A stretch of 64,000 nucleotides of DNA, taken from contig CAJXYU010000006.1 in NCBI GenBank assembly GCA_913063155.1, positions 62,001-126,000 on the forward strand, in the 5' to 3' direction. The translations under genes were made by a program, and so were the position numbers. Source of the stretch: an uncultured Desulfovibrio sp. (lineage in GTDB: Bacteria; Desulfobacterota; Desulfovibrionia; Desulfovibrionales; Desulfovibrionaceae). The notes below the pieces were generated by a model that was not told the origin of the DNA, made no database searches, and saw nothing but the letters and a program-made list of their open reading frames with translations. Shown here piece after piece: positions 30,314 to 39,722 of the stretch. Position 1 is the first letter of the stretch. Each line of letters begins with the position of its first letter.

Positions 30314-30382
30314 GATACGCTTAACGAACTTTGGTCAGGGTGCGGCGTGCGCACCCTGACCAAACCAACCAGGGAGTCTTTC

Positions 30383-31276
30383 ATGGACTTGGTCTTCTTC
30401 GCCCAGGACTGCATCAACGGTGTGCTCATGGGCCTCATATACGGCCTGGTGGCCCTGGGCCTGACCCTTATTTTCGGGGTGCTCAAAGTCATCAACTTCG
30501 CCCACGGGTCGTTCATCATGGTCGGCATGTACGTCTCGTACTGGGCCGTCACCCTCACCGGGCTGCACCCCTACCTGGCCTTGGGGATCATCGTCCCGGC
30601 CATGTTCCTGTTCGGATACTGGATCCAGAACCTGCTCATCCGCCCGATCTTCATTGCCGAACGCGACGTCCGCGAACCGATCACGGTCATCGTCGTGACC
30701 ACGGGCATGTGGTATGTACTCGACAACCTGGCCCTGCTGGTCTTCGGTCCGGATTACCGCGCCCTTTCTCCCAACCCCCTCAAGGGGCAGATGCTCAACT
30801 TCGGGGAAATCTTCATTTCCGTGCCCAAACTTTACGGAGCAGCCGCTGCGGTCGCCACGGCAGGCCTGCTGTTCTGGTTCCTCCAGAAAACACGCATGGG
30901 CCGGGCCATCCGCGCCACCAGCCTCGATCGCGACGCCGCCAGCCTCATGGGCATCAACCAATGGAAAATATTCAACATCGCCATGGGAATCGGTACGGCC
31001 GTGGCCGGTGTCGCCGGAGCCGTCCTGACCCCCTTCTACAACGTCTATCCCACCGTCGGCATCCCGTTTGACGTCAAGTCCTTCGTCATCGTGGTCCTGG
31101 GCGGGCTGGGGTCGATCTGGGGCGCTCTCGTCGGCGGCGTCATCATCGGGCTCGTGGAATCCATCGGCCCGATCTTCATGACCTCAACCTGGACGGAAGC
31201 CATTGTCTACGGCCTGTTCCTGCTGGTGCTCTTCGTGAAGCCCTCGGGACTCTTCGGCCAGAAGCACGACTGGTAA
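30383..31276 (+). CDS. Branched-chain amino acid-type ABC transporter permease (LivH family)
   Basis: INGVLMGLIYGLVALGLTLIFGVLKVINFAHGSFIMVGMY; VIVVLGGLGSIWGALVGGVIIG. Confidence 0.92.
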   Translation: MDLVFFAQDCINGVLMGLIYGLVALGLTLIFGVLKVINFAHGSFIMVGMYVSYWAVTLTGLHPYLALGIIVPAMFLFGYWIQNLLIRPIFIAERDVREPITVIVVTTGMWYVLDNLALLVFGPDYRALSPNPLKGQMLNFGEIFISVPKLYGAAAAVATAGLLFWFLQKTRMGRAIRATSLDRDAASLMGINQWKIFNIAMGIGTAVAGVAGAVLTPFYNVYPTVGIPFDVKSFVIVVLGGLGSIWGALVGGVIIGLVESIGPIFMTSTWTEAIVYGLFLLVLFVKPSGLFGQKHDW

Positions 31277-31291
31277 GCAAACGAGCGAGAC

Positions 31292-32311
31292 ATGACACAA
31301 AACGAATTGAAACGAAATTGTCTGATCGGGCTCGCCCTGGCGGCATTTGCGCTGCCGCTGGTGGTCAGCAGCCCGACCTATCTGCATATACTGATTATGC
31401 TGTTCCTTTTTGCCTACATGACGACCTCATGGAATCTGGTGGGCGGCTTTGCCGGAGTCCTGCCCCTCGGCCACTCCGTCTTCGTGGGAATCGGGGCGTA
31501 CACTTCCACCGTCCTCTGGCTGCAGTACGGTGTCAGCCCCTGGATCGGCATGATCATCGGCGGCCTGCTGTCCGCAGCGGTCGGCTACCTCATCGGCAAG
31601 CCCACCCTGAAGATGCGCGGGGCCTACTTCGCCCTGTCCACCATGGCCTTCGTGGAGGGCGTGCGCGTCATGGTCGAGAACATCGACATGCTCGGCCCCT
31701 TCAAGCTGAACGGCCCACGCGGACTGAACATTCCGCCGCTGCCCGCCCAGGAGGCCGGATTCTGGTCCTTCCAATTCGCCACCAAGGAACCGTACTACTA
31801 CATCGCCCTCACCATGCTCATTCTGGTGCTGGCCCTGACCTATTACATCTCACACTCCAAGTTCGGCTATTATCTCAAGTCGGGCGGGGAAGAACCGGAA
31901 GCGGCCCAGGCCCTGGGCGTCAACGTGGCCTCCTGCAAAGTGGCGGCCAACGTGCTGTCCGCGTTTCTCACCTCGCTGGCCGGAACCTTCCTGGCCCAGC
32001 TGACGCTGTTCATCTATCCCAAGAGCGTCCTGACCCTCGACCTGTCGTTCGAACTGGCGTTCATCGCCCTGATCGGCGGCCGGGGCTCCATTGCAGGGCC
32101 GGTCATCGGCGCGCTCCTGCTCAGGCCGGTCAGCGAATTCAGCCGCATCTACTTTTCGGACACGCTCCCCGGTCTTCATCTGATCATTCTCGGCGTTGTT
32201 CTGATCGTGGTCATGCTCTACCAACCCCGCGGACTGACCGAACCGCTGCTCGGATTGTTCGACCGCATCACCGCCGGCTTCATCAGGAAACCACAGGAGG
32301 ACACGGTATGA
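31292..32311 (+). CDS. Branched-chain amino acid-type ABC transporter permease (LivM family)
   Basis: WNLVGGFAGVLPLGHSVFVGIGAYTSTVLWLQYGVSPWIGM; GGRGSIAGPVIGALLLRP. Confidence 0.92.
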   Translation: MTQNELKRNCLIGLALAAFALPLVVSSPTYLHILIMLFLFAYMTTSWNLVGGFAGVLPLGHSVFVGIGAYTSTVLWLQYGVSPWIGMIIGGLLSAAVGYLIGKPTLKMRGAYFALSTMAFVEGVRVMVENIDMLGPFKLNGPRGLNIPPLPAQEAGFWSFQFATKEPYYYIALTMLILVLALTYYISHSKFGYYLKSGGEEPEAAQALGVNVASCKVAANVLSAFLTSLAGTFLAQLTLFIYPKSVLTLDLSFELAFIALIGGRGSIAGPVIGALLLRPVSEFSRIYFSDTLPGLHLIILGVVLIVVMLYQPRGLTEPLLGLFDRITAGFIRKPQEDTV

Positions 32312-33033
32312 GTCTTCTGGAAATACAGGACATGACCATGCAGTTCGGCGGGCTCGTCGCCGTGGACAACCTGAGCCTCTCCATAGAAAAAGGGAAAATA
32401 CTCGGACTGATAGGCCCCAACGGCGCGGGCAAGTCCACCGCCTTCAACTGTGTGGCCGGCGTGTACACCCCCACCAAGGGGAAAATACTCTTCGACGGTG
32501 AGGACGTGACCAGCCACAAACCATGGGACCTCTGCAAGAAAGGCATGGGCAGGACATTCCAGATCGTCAAGCCGTTCGCAGCGTTGACGGCCATGGAAAA
32601 CGTCATGGTAGGCGCGTTCGCCACCACGGACAACCGCGACAAGGCCGCAGCCAAAGCGGCGGACGTCATGGACATGCTCGGCCTGGGCGACAAAAAGGAT
32701 CTCAAACCGGGAGCCATGACCATCGCCGACCGCAAGTGCCTCGAAATCGCCAAGGCCCTGGCCACGAACCCGAAGCTCCTTCTGCTCGATGAAGTCATGG
32801 CGGGGCTGCGCCCCACCGAAGTGGATGAAATCATCGAAATCATCCGGACCCTGAAGGCCAAGGGCATGACCATCTTCGTCATCGAACACATCATGCGCGC
32901 CATCATGGCGCTTTCCGACGAAATCGTCGTCATCCAGTTCGGAAAGAAAATATGCCAGGGCGAACCCGAAGCGGTCGCCTGCGACGAAAAAGTGATCAAG
33001 GCTTACCTGGGAGATGATTATGCCCCTGCTTGA
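32308..33033 (+). CDS. Branched-chain amino acid-type ABC transporter ATP-binding protein (LivG family)
   Basis: MTMQFGGLVAVDNLSLSIEKGKILGLIGPNGAGKSTAFNCVAGVYTPTKG; ATG 32308 with AGGAGG SD; the track ORF starts too far upstream. Confidence 0.92.
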   Translation: MSLLEIQDMTMQFGGLVAVDNLSLSIEKGKILGLIGPNGAGKSTAFNCVAGVYTPTKGKILFDGEDVTSHKPWDLCKKGMGRTFQIVKPFAALTAMENVMVGAFATTDNRDKAAAKAADVMDMLGLGDKKDLKPGAMTIADRKCLEIAKALATNPKLLLLDEVMAGLRPTEVDEIIEIIRTLKAKGMTIFVIEHIMRAIMALSDEIVVIQFGKKICQGEPEAVACDEKVIKAYLGDDYAPA

Positions 33034-33730
33034 TGTCAAGGATGTAAACGTAGCGTACGGGGACGTGCAGGTACTGTACGACCTGTCCATCTCCGTCGAG
33101 GAAGGCGAGGTCGTCTCGATCATCGGCGGCAATGGCGCAGGCAAATCCACGCTGCTGAGAACGATCTCCGGCCTCCTGTCCCCCGCTTCCGGAACCATCG
33201 ATTTCAATGGAGTGGGCACGCACGACATGGCTCCGGACGGAGTTGTGAACACCGGCCTGATTCAGGTGCCCGAAGGCCGCCGTCTCTTCTCGCTCATGAC
33301 CGTAAAGGACAACCTCATGGCGGGCGCGCACAACGAAGCGGCCTACGCGGCCCGCGAAGAAACGCTCCGGGAAGTGTACGAAATGTTCCCGCGCCTCGAG
33401 GAAAGACAATCCCAACTGGCCATGACCCTGTCCGGCGGCGAGCAGCAGATGGTCGCCATCGGCCGGGGACTCATGGCAAAGCCAAAACTTCTGATGCTCG
33501 ACGAGCCGTCCCTCGGGCTGGCCCCAGTGCTCATCAAGGAGATATTCCAGACCATCCGTTCCATTGCGGATAAGGGCCTGACCGTTCTTCTGGTGGAGCA
33601 GGACGTGAACCATTCGCTGGAACTCTCCGAACGGGGCTACGTGCTGGAGCACGGCAGAATCGCCATGCAGGGAAAGGCCGAAAAACTCCTTGTGGACCCG
33701 TACATCAAGGAAGCGTATCTGGGAATATGA
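33019..33730 (+). CDS. Branched-chain amino acid-type ABC transporter ATP-binding protein (LivF family)
   Basis: GGNGAGKSTLLRTISGLL, PEGRRLFSLMTVKDNL, SGGEQQMVAIGRGLMAKPKLLMLDEPSLGLAP. Confidence 0.92.
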
Positions 33731-33825
33731 TTCGTACGGACACCCTGTTTCGACACCGGCGAACAATGCCGAACCAAAACCGGGCCTGCGCCTGGTGACA
33801 ACAAGCATATGAAGGAGACTGCAGT

Positions 33826-35190
33826 ATGCCCATACAGAGCCTGAACCCGGCCACCGAGGAAGTGCTCACCACGTTCGAGGAATATTCACCTGCGCAAACC
33901 GATGAAATCGTCAAGGCTGCCGCAGCAGCATGGCGGTCCTGGAAAAAGACGGAATTCTCCGAACGGGCGGCGCTCCTGAAACGGGCGGCGGCGGTTCTTC
34001 GGGAGCAGAAGGACCGGCTGGCCGAAATCATGGCCCTCGAGATGGGCAAACCCGTCCGCCAGGGGAAGGGAGAAGTGGAAAAGTGCGCGCTGGTATGCGA
34101 GTACTATGCCGAAGAAGGAGAAGCCATGCTCGCCCCGCAGCCGATTGAGGGTGTCGGCCGCAAGGCCTACGTCACCTTCGAGCCCCTCGGCACAGTGCTC
34201 ACGGTCATGCCCTGGAACTTCCCCTTCTGGCAGGTTTTCCGGATCGCTGCGCCCACCATCATGGCCGGGAACACCGTGGTCCTCAAGCACGCTTCCAATG
34301 TTCCCCAATGCGCCCTGGCCATTGAGCAGGTCTTCAAGGACGCCGGTTTCCCGGAAAACATCTTCCGCACCTTGCTCATCGGTTCGCGCCAGGTGGAAGC
34401 CGTGCTGGACGCACCGTCGGTCTTCGCGGTCAGCCTGACCGGCAGCGAATACGCCGGAAAGCAGGTCGCGTCCGCAGCCGGTGCGCGCCTCAAGAAATCC
34501 GTCATGGAGCTCGGCGGGAGCGACCCCTTCATCGTCATGCCCGACGCGGACCTTGAAGAGGCGGTCAAGACCGCCATTGTGTCCAGGTGCGGCAATACCG
34601 GCCAGACGTGTATCGCGGCCAAACGCTTCATTGTCCAGGATTCCGTGTATGACGAGTTTCTGGAACGTCTCCGGGAAGGCATGTCCAAACTCGTTGTCGG
34701 CGACCCCCTCGACGAGGTCACGGACATGGGCCCCATGTCCTCCAAAGGGCTGAGAACGGAACTGCAGGAGCAGGTGAATCGCTGCGTCCAGGCAGGCGGA
34801 GAAGTTCGTTTCGGCGGCAACATCCCCCAAGGGCCTGGCTGCTATTATCCTCCCACCATCATCACGAATGTGCCCGCAAGCGCCGCCGTGTGCCAGGAGG
34901 AACTCTTCGGCCCCGTGGCCCTGATCTTTCGGGTCGCATCCGAAGAGGAGGCCGTGGCCCTGGCCAATGACACCGAATTCGGCCTCGGCGGTTCCATCTG
35001 GTCCAAGGATGAGGCCAATGCCGCAAAAACGGCGGCGCGCATAAGGACCGGATGCGTATTCGTCAACGGCCTTGTCCGCAGCGACGTGCACCTGCCCTTC
35101 GGCGGCGTGGGCATCTCCGGCTACGGCAGGGAACTCGGAGCCCAAGGCATCAGGGAGTTCACCAACATGAAATCCGTTTGCATCGGCTGA
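33826..35190 (+). CDS. NAD(P)-dependent (succinate-)semialdehyde dehydrogenase family protein
   Basis: ALDH motifs VMELGGSDPFIVMPDAD, GNTGQTCIAAKRFIV, FGGVGISGYGRELGAQGIREFTNMKSV. Confidence 0.9.
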   Translation: MPIQSLNPATEEVLTTFEEYSPAQTDEIVKAAAAAWRSWKKTEFSERAALLKRAAAVLREQKDRLAEIMALEMGKPVRQGKGEVEKCALVCEYYAEEGEAMLAPQPIEGVGRKAYVTFEPLGTVLTVMPWNFPFWQVFRIAAPTIMAGNTVVLKHASNVPQCALAIEQVFKDAGFPENIFRTLLIGSRQVEAVLDAPSVFAVSLTGSEYAGKQVASAAGARLKKSVMELGGSDPFIVMPDADLEEAVKTAIVSRCGNTGQTCIAAKRFIVQDSVYDEFLERLREGMSKLVVGDPLDEVTDMGPMSSKGLRTELQEQVNRCVQAGGEVRFGGNIPQGPGCYYPPTIITNVPASAAVCQEELFGPVALIFRVASEEEAVALANDTEFGLGGSIWSKDEANAAKTAARIRTGCVFVNGLVRSDVHLPFGGVGISGYGRELGAQGIREFTNMKSVCIG

Positions 35191-35254
35191 ACGGAAAGGA
35201 GAAAACTCCGGCCCGAACGGTAAACGACGCCTTGAACCTGCAACAGGATATCGG

Positions 35255-35295
35255 AAGCCTTCCTGACGCACCCATGGTGCATCGGGGAGGCTTTT
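35255..35295. terminator. Rho-independent terminator between convergent genes
   Basis: AAGCCTTCC...GCACC-CAT-GGTGC...GGGGAGGCTTTTT. Confidence 0.75.
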
Positions 35296-35308
35296 TCCTG
35301 TGCGGCGA

Positions 35309-36337
35309 CTATCCGCCGATGGTCACATTGCCGAGGTTCTTTTCCGCCAGCCGCTTGACGGCCAACACCTCTTCGCGGTCCAAGGGAAGCACCCCGTGCA
35401 GGGGATATTCACGATCCAGTTGCGCCCATTTCGGTTCGCCCAGGCGGTGATAGGGAAGAATATCCAACCCTTCCACGGCAGCCCCCAGCGAACCGACGAA
35501 TTCGGAAGTGGCGAGAATGTTCTCCGGGCCGTCGTTGCAGCCGGGAATCAGGGGAACGCGGATGCGAAGGTTTTTCCCCATGTTCGCCGCCATCTTCAGG
35601 TTTCCGAGAATCCGCCCGTTGGAAACACCGGTCAGCTCTTTGTGCCGAGCCGAATCCATATGCTTGATATCCGTAAGAATCAGGTCGACATGTTCGATGA
35701 CGGCCGCCCAGGTCTCCCGGGAAACCTGGGCACAGGTCTCGATGGCCGTGTGAAGGCCGCGTGCATGCGCCTCCTTCAGAGCGGCAATGAGAAACTCCGG
35801 CTGCATGGTCGGTTCACCGCCGGAGAAGGTAACTCCCCCCTGGGATGTGGTGTAGAACGGCCTGTCGCGCTCCACTTCCGCCATCACATCCCCCACGGTC
35901 ATGTACCGCCCGACAATGGTCATGGAACCGGCGTAGCACCGCTCCACGCACTCCCCGCACAGGGAGCATACCGCACGATCAATGGTCACGGTCCCGCCTT
36001 CCCGGAAACGTATGGCCTGGTCGGGACATTCGGCAACGCATTTGACGCACCCAATACACAGGTGGGGGATGCGCATGATCTCCGGACGCGGACTCATGGA
36101 TTCCGGGTTCTGACACCATCGGCAACTCAAGGGGCACCCCTTGAGGAAGACGAGGGTTCTGATGCCGCCCCCGTCATGCACGGCAAAACGTTGAATATCG
36201 AAAACAAGCCCGGTCACCGCCGCCTTGTTTCTGTCCTCAAGATCAAAGGAATGCTGACGTTCTTTCCAGGTCTTCATGCTTTCTATCCCGGTCATGGGCC
36301 GGCCGCCCCGGTTTGAGGGACGGCCAGCGTGAGGCAA
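35309..36337 (-). CDS. Glycyl-radical enzyme activating protein (radical SAM, with 2x4Fe-4S insert)
   Basis: GGIRTLVFLKGCPLSCRWCQNPES (CxxxCxxC); CIGCVKCVAECP and CSLCGECVERC ferredoxin motifs. Confidence 0.95.
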   Translation of the reverse strand: MPHAGRPSNRGGRPMTGIESMKTWKERQHSFDLEDRNKAAVTGLVFDIQRFAVHDGGGIRTLVFLKGCPLSCRWCQNPESMSPRPEIMRIPHLCIGCVKCVAECPDQAIRFREGGTVTIDRAVCSLCGECVERCYAGSMTIVGRYMTVGDVMAEVERDRPFYTTSQGGVTFSGGEPTMQPEFLIAALKEAHARGLHTAIETCAQVSRETWAAVIEHVDLILTDIKHMDSARHKELTGVSNGRILGNLKMAANMGKNLRIRVPLIPGCNDGPENILATSEFVGSLGAAVEGLDILPYHRLGEPKWAQLDREYPLHGVLPLDREEVLAVKRLAEKNLGNVTIGG

Positions 36338-36342
36338 TGGCG

Positions 36343-38733
36343 TTAGAAGGTTTGCTCGGTACGGGCGATGATGTCGTCCTGCAACGACTTGTCCAACGCT
36401 GTGAAGAAGGCGCTGTAGCCCGCCACACGGACCACAAGCCCCTTGTACTTTTCGGGATTGGCCTGAGCCTCCTCAAGAGTCTCACGGCTGATCACGTTGT
36501 ACTGCACGTGGAACCCACCGTTCTGGAAGTATGTTTCCGTGACGGACTTCAGGTTTTCCAGCCCCTTGTCTCCCTCAATGGCCGAGGGATGGAACTTCTG
36601 GTTCAGCAACGTGCCGTTGGACGCGATCTCGTGGTCCAGCTTGGCCACGGAGAGCACAGAGGCGGTGGGGCCGCAGGTGTCGCACCCGGAAATGGGAGAG
36701 ACGCCGTCCGCCAGCGGAGTCCACGCCTTGCGACCGTCCGGGGTGGCGGTGACCACCGAACCCAGCGGAACGTTGGCCGAAGCGGGATACAGGCCGGGCT
36801 GGAACTTGCCGCCCCTGGGGTTGGTGTAACGGTCCACTTCCCTGCAGTAGACCAACGCGGCTTCCCTGGCGATATCATCGGCGTAGTCGTTGTCGTTACC
36901 GTATTTGGGAGCACGGTTGAGCAGCATCTGACGAATGTCTTCCCTGCCCTCGAAATCGGTTTCCAACACCTCGCGCAGCTCTTCAAGGGTCAATTTCTTT
37001 TCGTCGAAAACAAGCTTCCTGACGGCTGTCAGGGAGTCGCCCGCATTGGCCACACCGACGCCCTGCGGGCCGGTGAAGTTGTAATGCGCGCCGCCTTCCT
37101 GCAGGGAACGGCCCTCGGCGATGCAGTCCGCCACCAGCGAAGACAGGAACGGCAGCGGGCAATGCTTGGCGTGGGTCATGTCCACGGCATTGTCGGCCGC
37201 AGCCATCAGCCTGACGAAATACTCGGTCTGGACGGCGTAGGAAGCCATCAGGTCGTCAAAAGACTTGAAGTCCTCCAGCCTGCCGCTCTTGGGGCCGATC
37301 TGCTTGCCGGTACGTTTGTCCACGCCGTCGTTCAGACACAATTCGATAATCTTCGCCATGTTGAAGAAGGCCGCGTCGTGCCAGCCTTCCGTCTTGCCTC
37401 CCACCTGGGGTTCAACGCAACCGATGATGCCGTAGTCGCGGGCGTCCTCGCGCTCCAGGCCGCGCGCCAGCAGTGCGGGTATGATGACACGATCGTTGTA
37501 GTACGCGGGATATCCCATACCCATGCGGCTCAGTTCGGCGGCCTTCTTGTACAGGGCGTCCGGCGTGCCTTCATGGATGCGAATGGACAGGGACGGTGCG
37601 TACAGCTTGGTGTTGGCCCCCGCCTGCAGCACCAGGAAGGACATGTCGTTGGTGGCGTCGGAGCCGTCGCGCCTCACGCCGCCCACGATCAGGTTCATGA
37701 ACATGGGATAACCGGCAAAGGCCATGGTGGAGCTCTCGTCGCGGACCTTGTTCAGTTCGGCGAACTTGACCCACAGCAGGTCCAGCATTTCCTGTGCCTT
37801 TTCCGAACCTATGGAGTCGGCCTTGTAGAAGGGATTCATGTACTGGTCAAAGCGCATGGGCGAGATGGAATGGCCGTTGGATTCGATCTGAATGACCAGA
37901 TGTACGAACCAGAAGGACTGCAACGCTTCCTGGAAGGTTTCCGCAGGCTTGGCAGGAACCTTGGCACAAATGCGGGAAATTTCCAGCAGCTCGGCCTTGC
38001 GCGCCTTGTCCTTGCATTTTCCGGCCATGGATTTAGCCAGATCCGAGAAACGTTTTGCGAACTTGATGACGGCCGTGTTGGCCATGATCACGGACTTCAG
38101 GAAATGCATCTTGGTCAACTGTTCGGGATCGGTGAAGTCCAGCTTGTCCAGTTCGGCCTGGGCCTCGGCGATGATGACGTCGAGTCCCTTGTTCATGACC
38201 TTGGCGTAGTCCGCGGAAATATGGCCGACGCCGTTGTAGAAGTAGTTGCCCACAGTGTAGACCACGTCGTTGTGGGCTTCCAGCGCTTCGGCGGGCATCA
38301 GCTGGCTGGCGATCTCGTTGGTGGTCCGTCCCTTCCAGTACTCAAAGGCGGAACGCAGCTTTTTCTTGGTTTCCTCGGAGATCAGAAACACGTCGGCGGT
38401 TCGCTTTTCCAGGCGGTCCAGTTCTTCCTCAACCCACTGGCAGGAAAATTCGGGGAAAATCGGAGCGGAGCGGGGCATGCTGCACTGATTGCCCACCACG
38501 ATCTCGTCATCCTGGATGAAAATGGACATGCCGGACAGGATCTTGTCCAACGCTGCGGCCCTGCGGACCGGCATGGGCCGGCCTTCCGTTTCCTTGTAGG
38601 ATTCGGTGATAAGCACGGCGCGCTCCGCGCAGATTTCCGGAGCCGTGTTTACGAAGCGATCCAGAACACGTTTAATGCGGTCGGACGGACCGACCAGTTG
38701 GGGAATTACCACGACAGGGGGATTCTTTGTCAT
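36343..38733 (-). CDS. Glycyl radical enzyme, PFL-like family (possible diol dehydratase type)
   Basis: Active-site GIIGCVEPQVGGKTEGWHDAAFFN; glycyl radical motif VVRVAGYSAFFTALDKSLQDDIIARTEQTF; adjacent activase. Confidence 0.93.
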   Translation of the reverse strand: MTKNPPVVVIPQLVGPSDRIKRVLDRFVNTAPEICAERAVLITESYKETEGRPMPVRRAAALDKILSGMSIFIQDDEIVVGNQCSMPRSAPIFPEFSCQWVEEELDRLEKRTADVFLISEETKKKLRSAFEYWKGRTTNEIASQLMPAEALEAHNDVVYTVGNYFYNGVGHISADYAKVMNKGLDVIIAEAQAELDKLDFTDPEQLTKMHFLKSVIMANTAVIKFAKRFSDLAKSMAGKCKDKARKAELLEISRICAKVPAKPAETFQEALQSFWFVHLVIQIESNGHSISPMRFDQYMNPFYKADSIGSEKAQEMLDLLWVKFAELNKVRDESSTMAFAGYPMFMNLIVGGVRRDGSDATNDMSFLVLQAGANTKLYAPSLSIRIHEGTPDALYKKAAELSRMGMGYPAYYNDRVIIPALLARGLEREDARDYGIIGCVEPQVGGKTEGWHDAAFFNMAKIIELCLNDGVDKRTGKQIGPKSGRLEDFKSFDDLMASYAVQTEYFVRLMAAADNAVDMTHAKHCPLPFLSSLVADCIAEGRSLQEGGAHYNFTGPQGVGVANAGDSLTAVRKLVFDEKKLTLEELREVLETDFEGREDIRQMLLNRAPKYGNDNDYADDIAREAALVYCREVDRYTNPRGGKFQPGLYPASANVPLGSVVTATPDGRKAWTPLADGVSPISGCDTCGPTASVLSVAKLDHEIASNGTLLNQKFHPSAIEGDKGLENLKSVTETYFQNGGFHVQYNVISRETLEEAQANPEKYKGLVVRVAGYSAFFTALDKSLQDDIIARTEQTF

Positions 38734-38763
38734 TGTTTTCTCCTGATTGTTGCCGTTTCCTGG

Positions 38764-39168
38764 TTACTCAGGCTGAAACGCGGCCAGGCCAGCTTCGGCG
38801 CAGGCGATATCCTGCTCCACGCTGCCGCCGCTCACACCTATTCCACCGACGACCTTCCCATTTTCCTTGACGGGCAATCCGCCGCCGAAAATGACGATCC
38901 GGCCGCTCTCATCCGCATGAATTCCATACAAGGGCTGCCCCGGCTGCGACACGGATCCGAGCGTTTCCGTCGAAAGCTTTACGGCCGCTGCCGTGTATGC
39001 CTTGTTCAGCGAAAGGTTGACGCTGACCAGAAGCGCATCGTCCTGCCGAACCTGCGCAATGAGATTGCCTCCCTGATCGACAACCGCAATAACCATGGGC
39101 ACGCCGACCTCTTCGGCTTTCCGCTCCGCTGCCGCAATCATCGTCAGGGCCTTATCCTTGTTCAACAT
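38764..39168 (-). CDS. GlcG/HbpS family (PduO C-terminal-like, DUF336) heme-binding protein
   Basis: VPMVIAVVDQGGNLIAQVRQDDALLVSVNLSLNKAYTAAA; GGLPVKENGKVVGGIGVSGGSVEQDIACAEAGL. Confidence 0.88.
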   Translation of the reverse strand: MLNKDKALTMIAAAERKAEEVGVPMVIAVVDQGGNLIAQVRQDDALLVSVNLSLNKAYTAAAVKLSTETLGSVSQPGQPLYGIHADESGRIVIFGGGLPVKENGKVVGGIGVSGGSVEQDIACAEAGLAAFQPE

Positions 39169-39352
39169 GGTGAATTCCTCATCGTCGTTTCGCGTTCATT
39201 GAGATTGAAGCATCCGGACGGCATACCCGCCCCACCCGCCAACAGGACTGCTCCCTTAAAGAAAAGTTCATTCCACCACCAACTTAAGGCTTTAAATTCA
39301 ACGAATTGCATGTAAAGCATGCATTCTCTCCACCAAAGGCACGGCTGAAAAC

Positions 39353-39368
39353 GTCAACCAAGGTTGAC
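39353..39368. promoter_or_regulatory. Palindrome in the GRE/PocR-kinase divergent intergenic region
   Basis: GTCAACC-AA-GGTTGAC; a further GGTTGAC at 39469-39475. Confidence 0.5.
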
Positions 39369-39722
39369 AAAACATTGTTCCAACCCAGCCGACATCAAAA
39401 CAGGAAATCGTATGATTATGGTCTATTACCACCTCATGTTCGTTTATTTGACAAACAGGTTGCACACTGGTTGACACCCCGCTCTTTCCGCTCAGAAGGG
39501 CCATGGTTTCGGGCTCCGTTTTTCATAAGCCCCATAAGTGTTGATGGCATAACAGATTGATAATACTATTTTTTTACCACATTTTCCTAAATATGATAAA
39601 AATCGAGAAAAAGAAAAGCGCACGTTCCCGAACGGCATTGATTGTGCTTCTGCAAAAAGGTACATGTGTTGTAACCATCCGATTTTGAACTCCTTACGCG
39701 ACCGGAAGGGTCGAAGACGCCG

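Noticed and set aside
31318-32307. N-terminal extension of the LivG ORF in the track (31318-33033)
   Set aside because: The extension lies out of frame over livM and has no homology; a good SD and ATG occur at 32308.
36343-38733. Isethionate sulfite-lyase assignment for the GRE
   Set aside because: Possible for Desulfovibrio-like organisms, but no sulfonate transporter or sulfoacetaldehyde genes nearby, and PocR/PduO-like partners favour a diol-type enzyme. Not resolvable without alignment.
36313-39315. 1000-aa plus-strand ORF antisense to the glycyl radical enzyme genes
   Set aside because: The opposite strand encodes clear GRE and GlcG-like proteins; the antisense product has no recognisable domain and is a GC-rich codon-position artefact.
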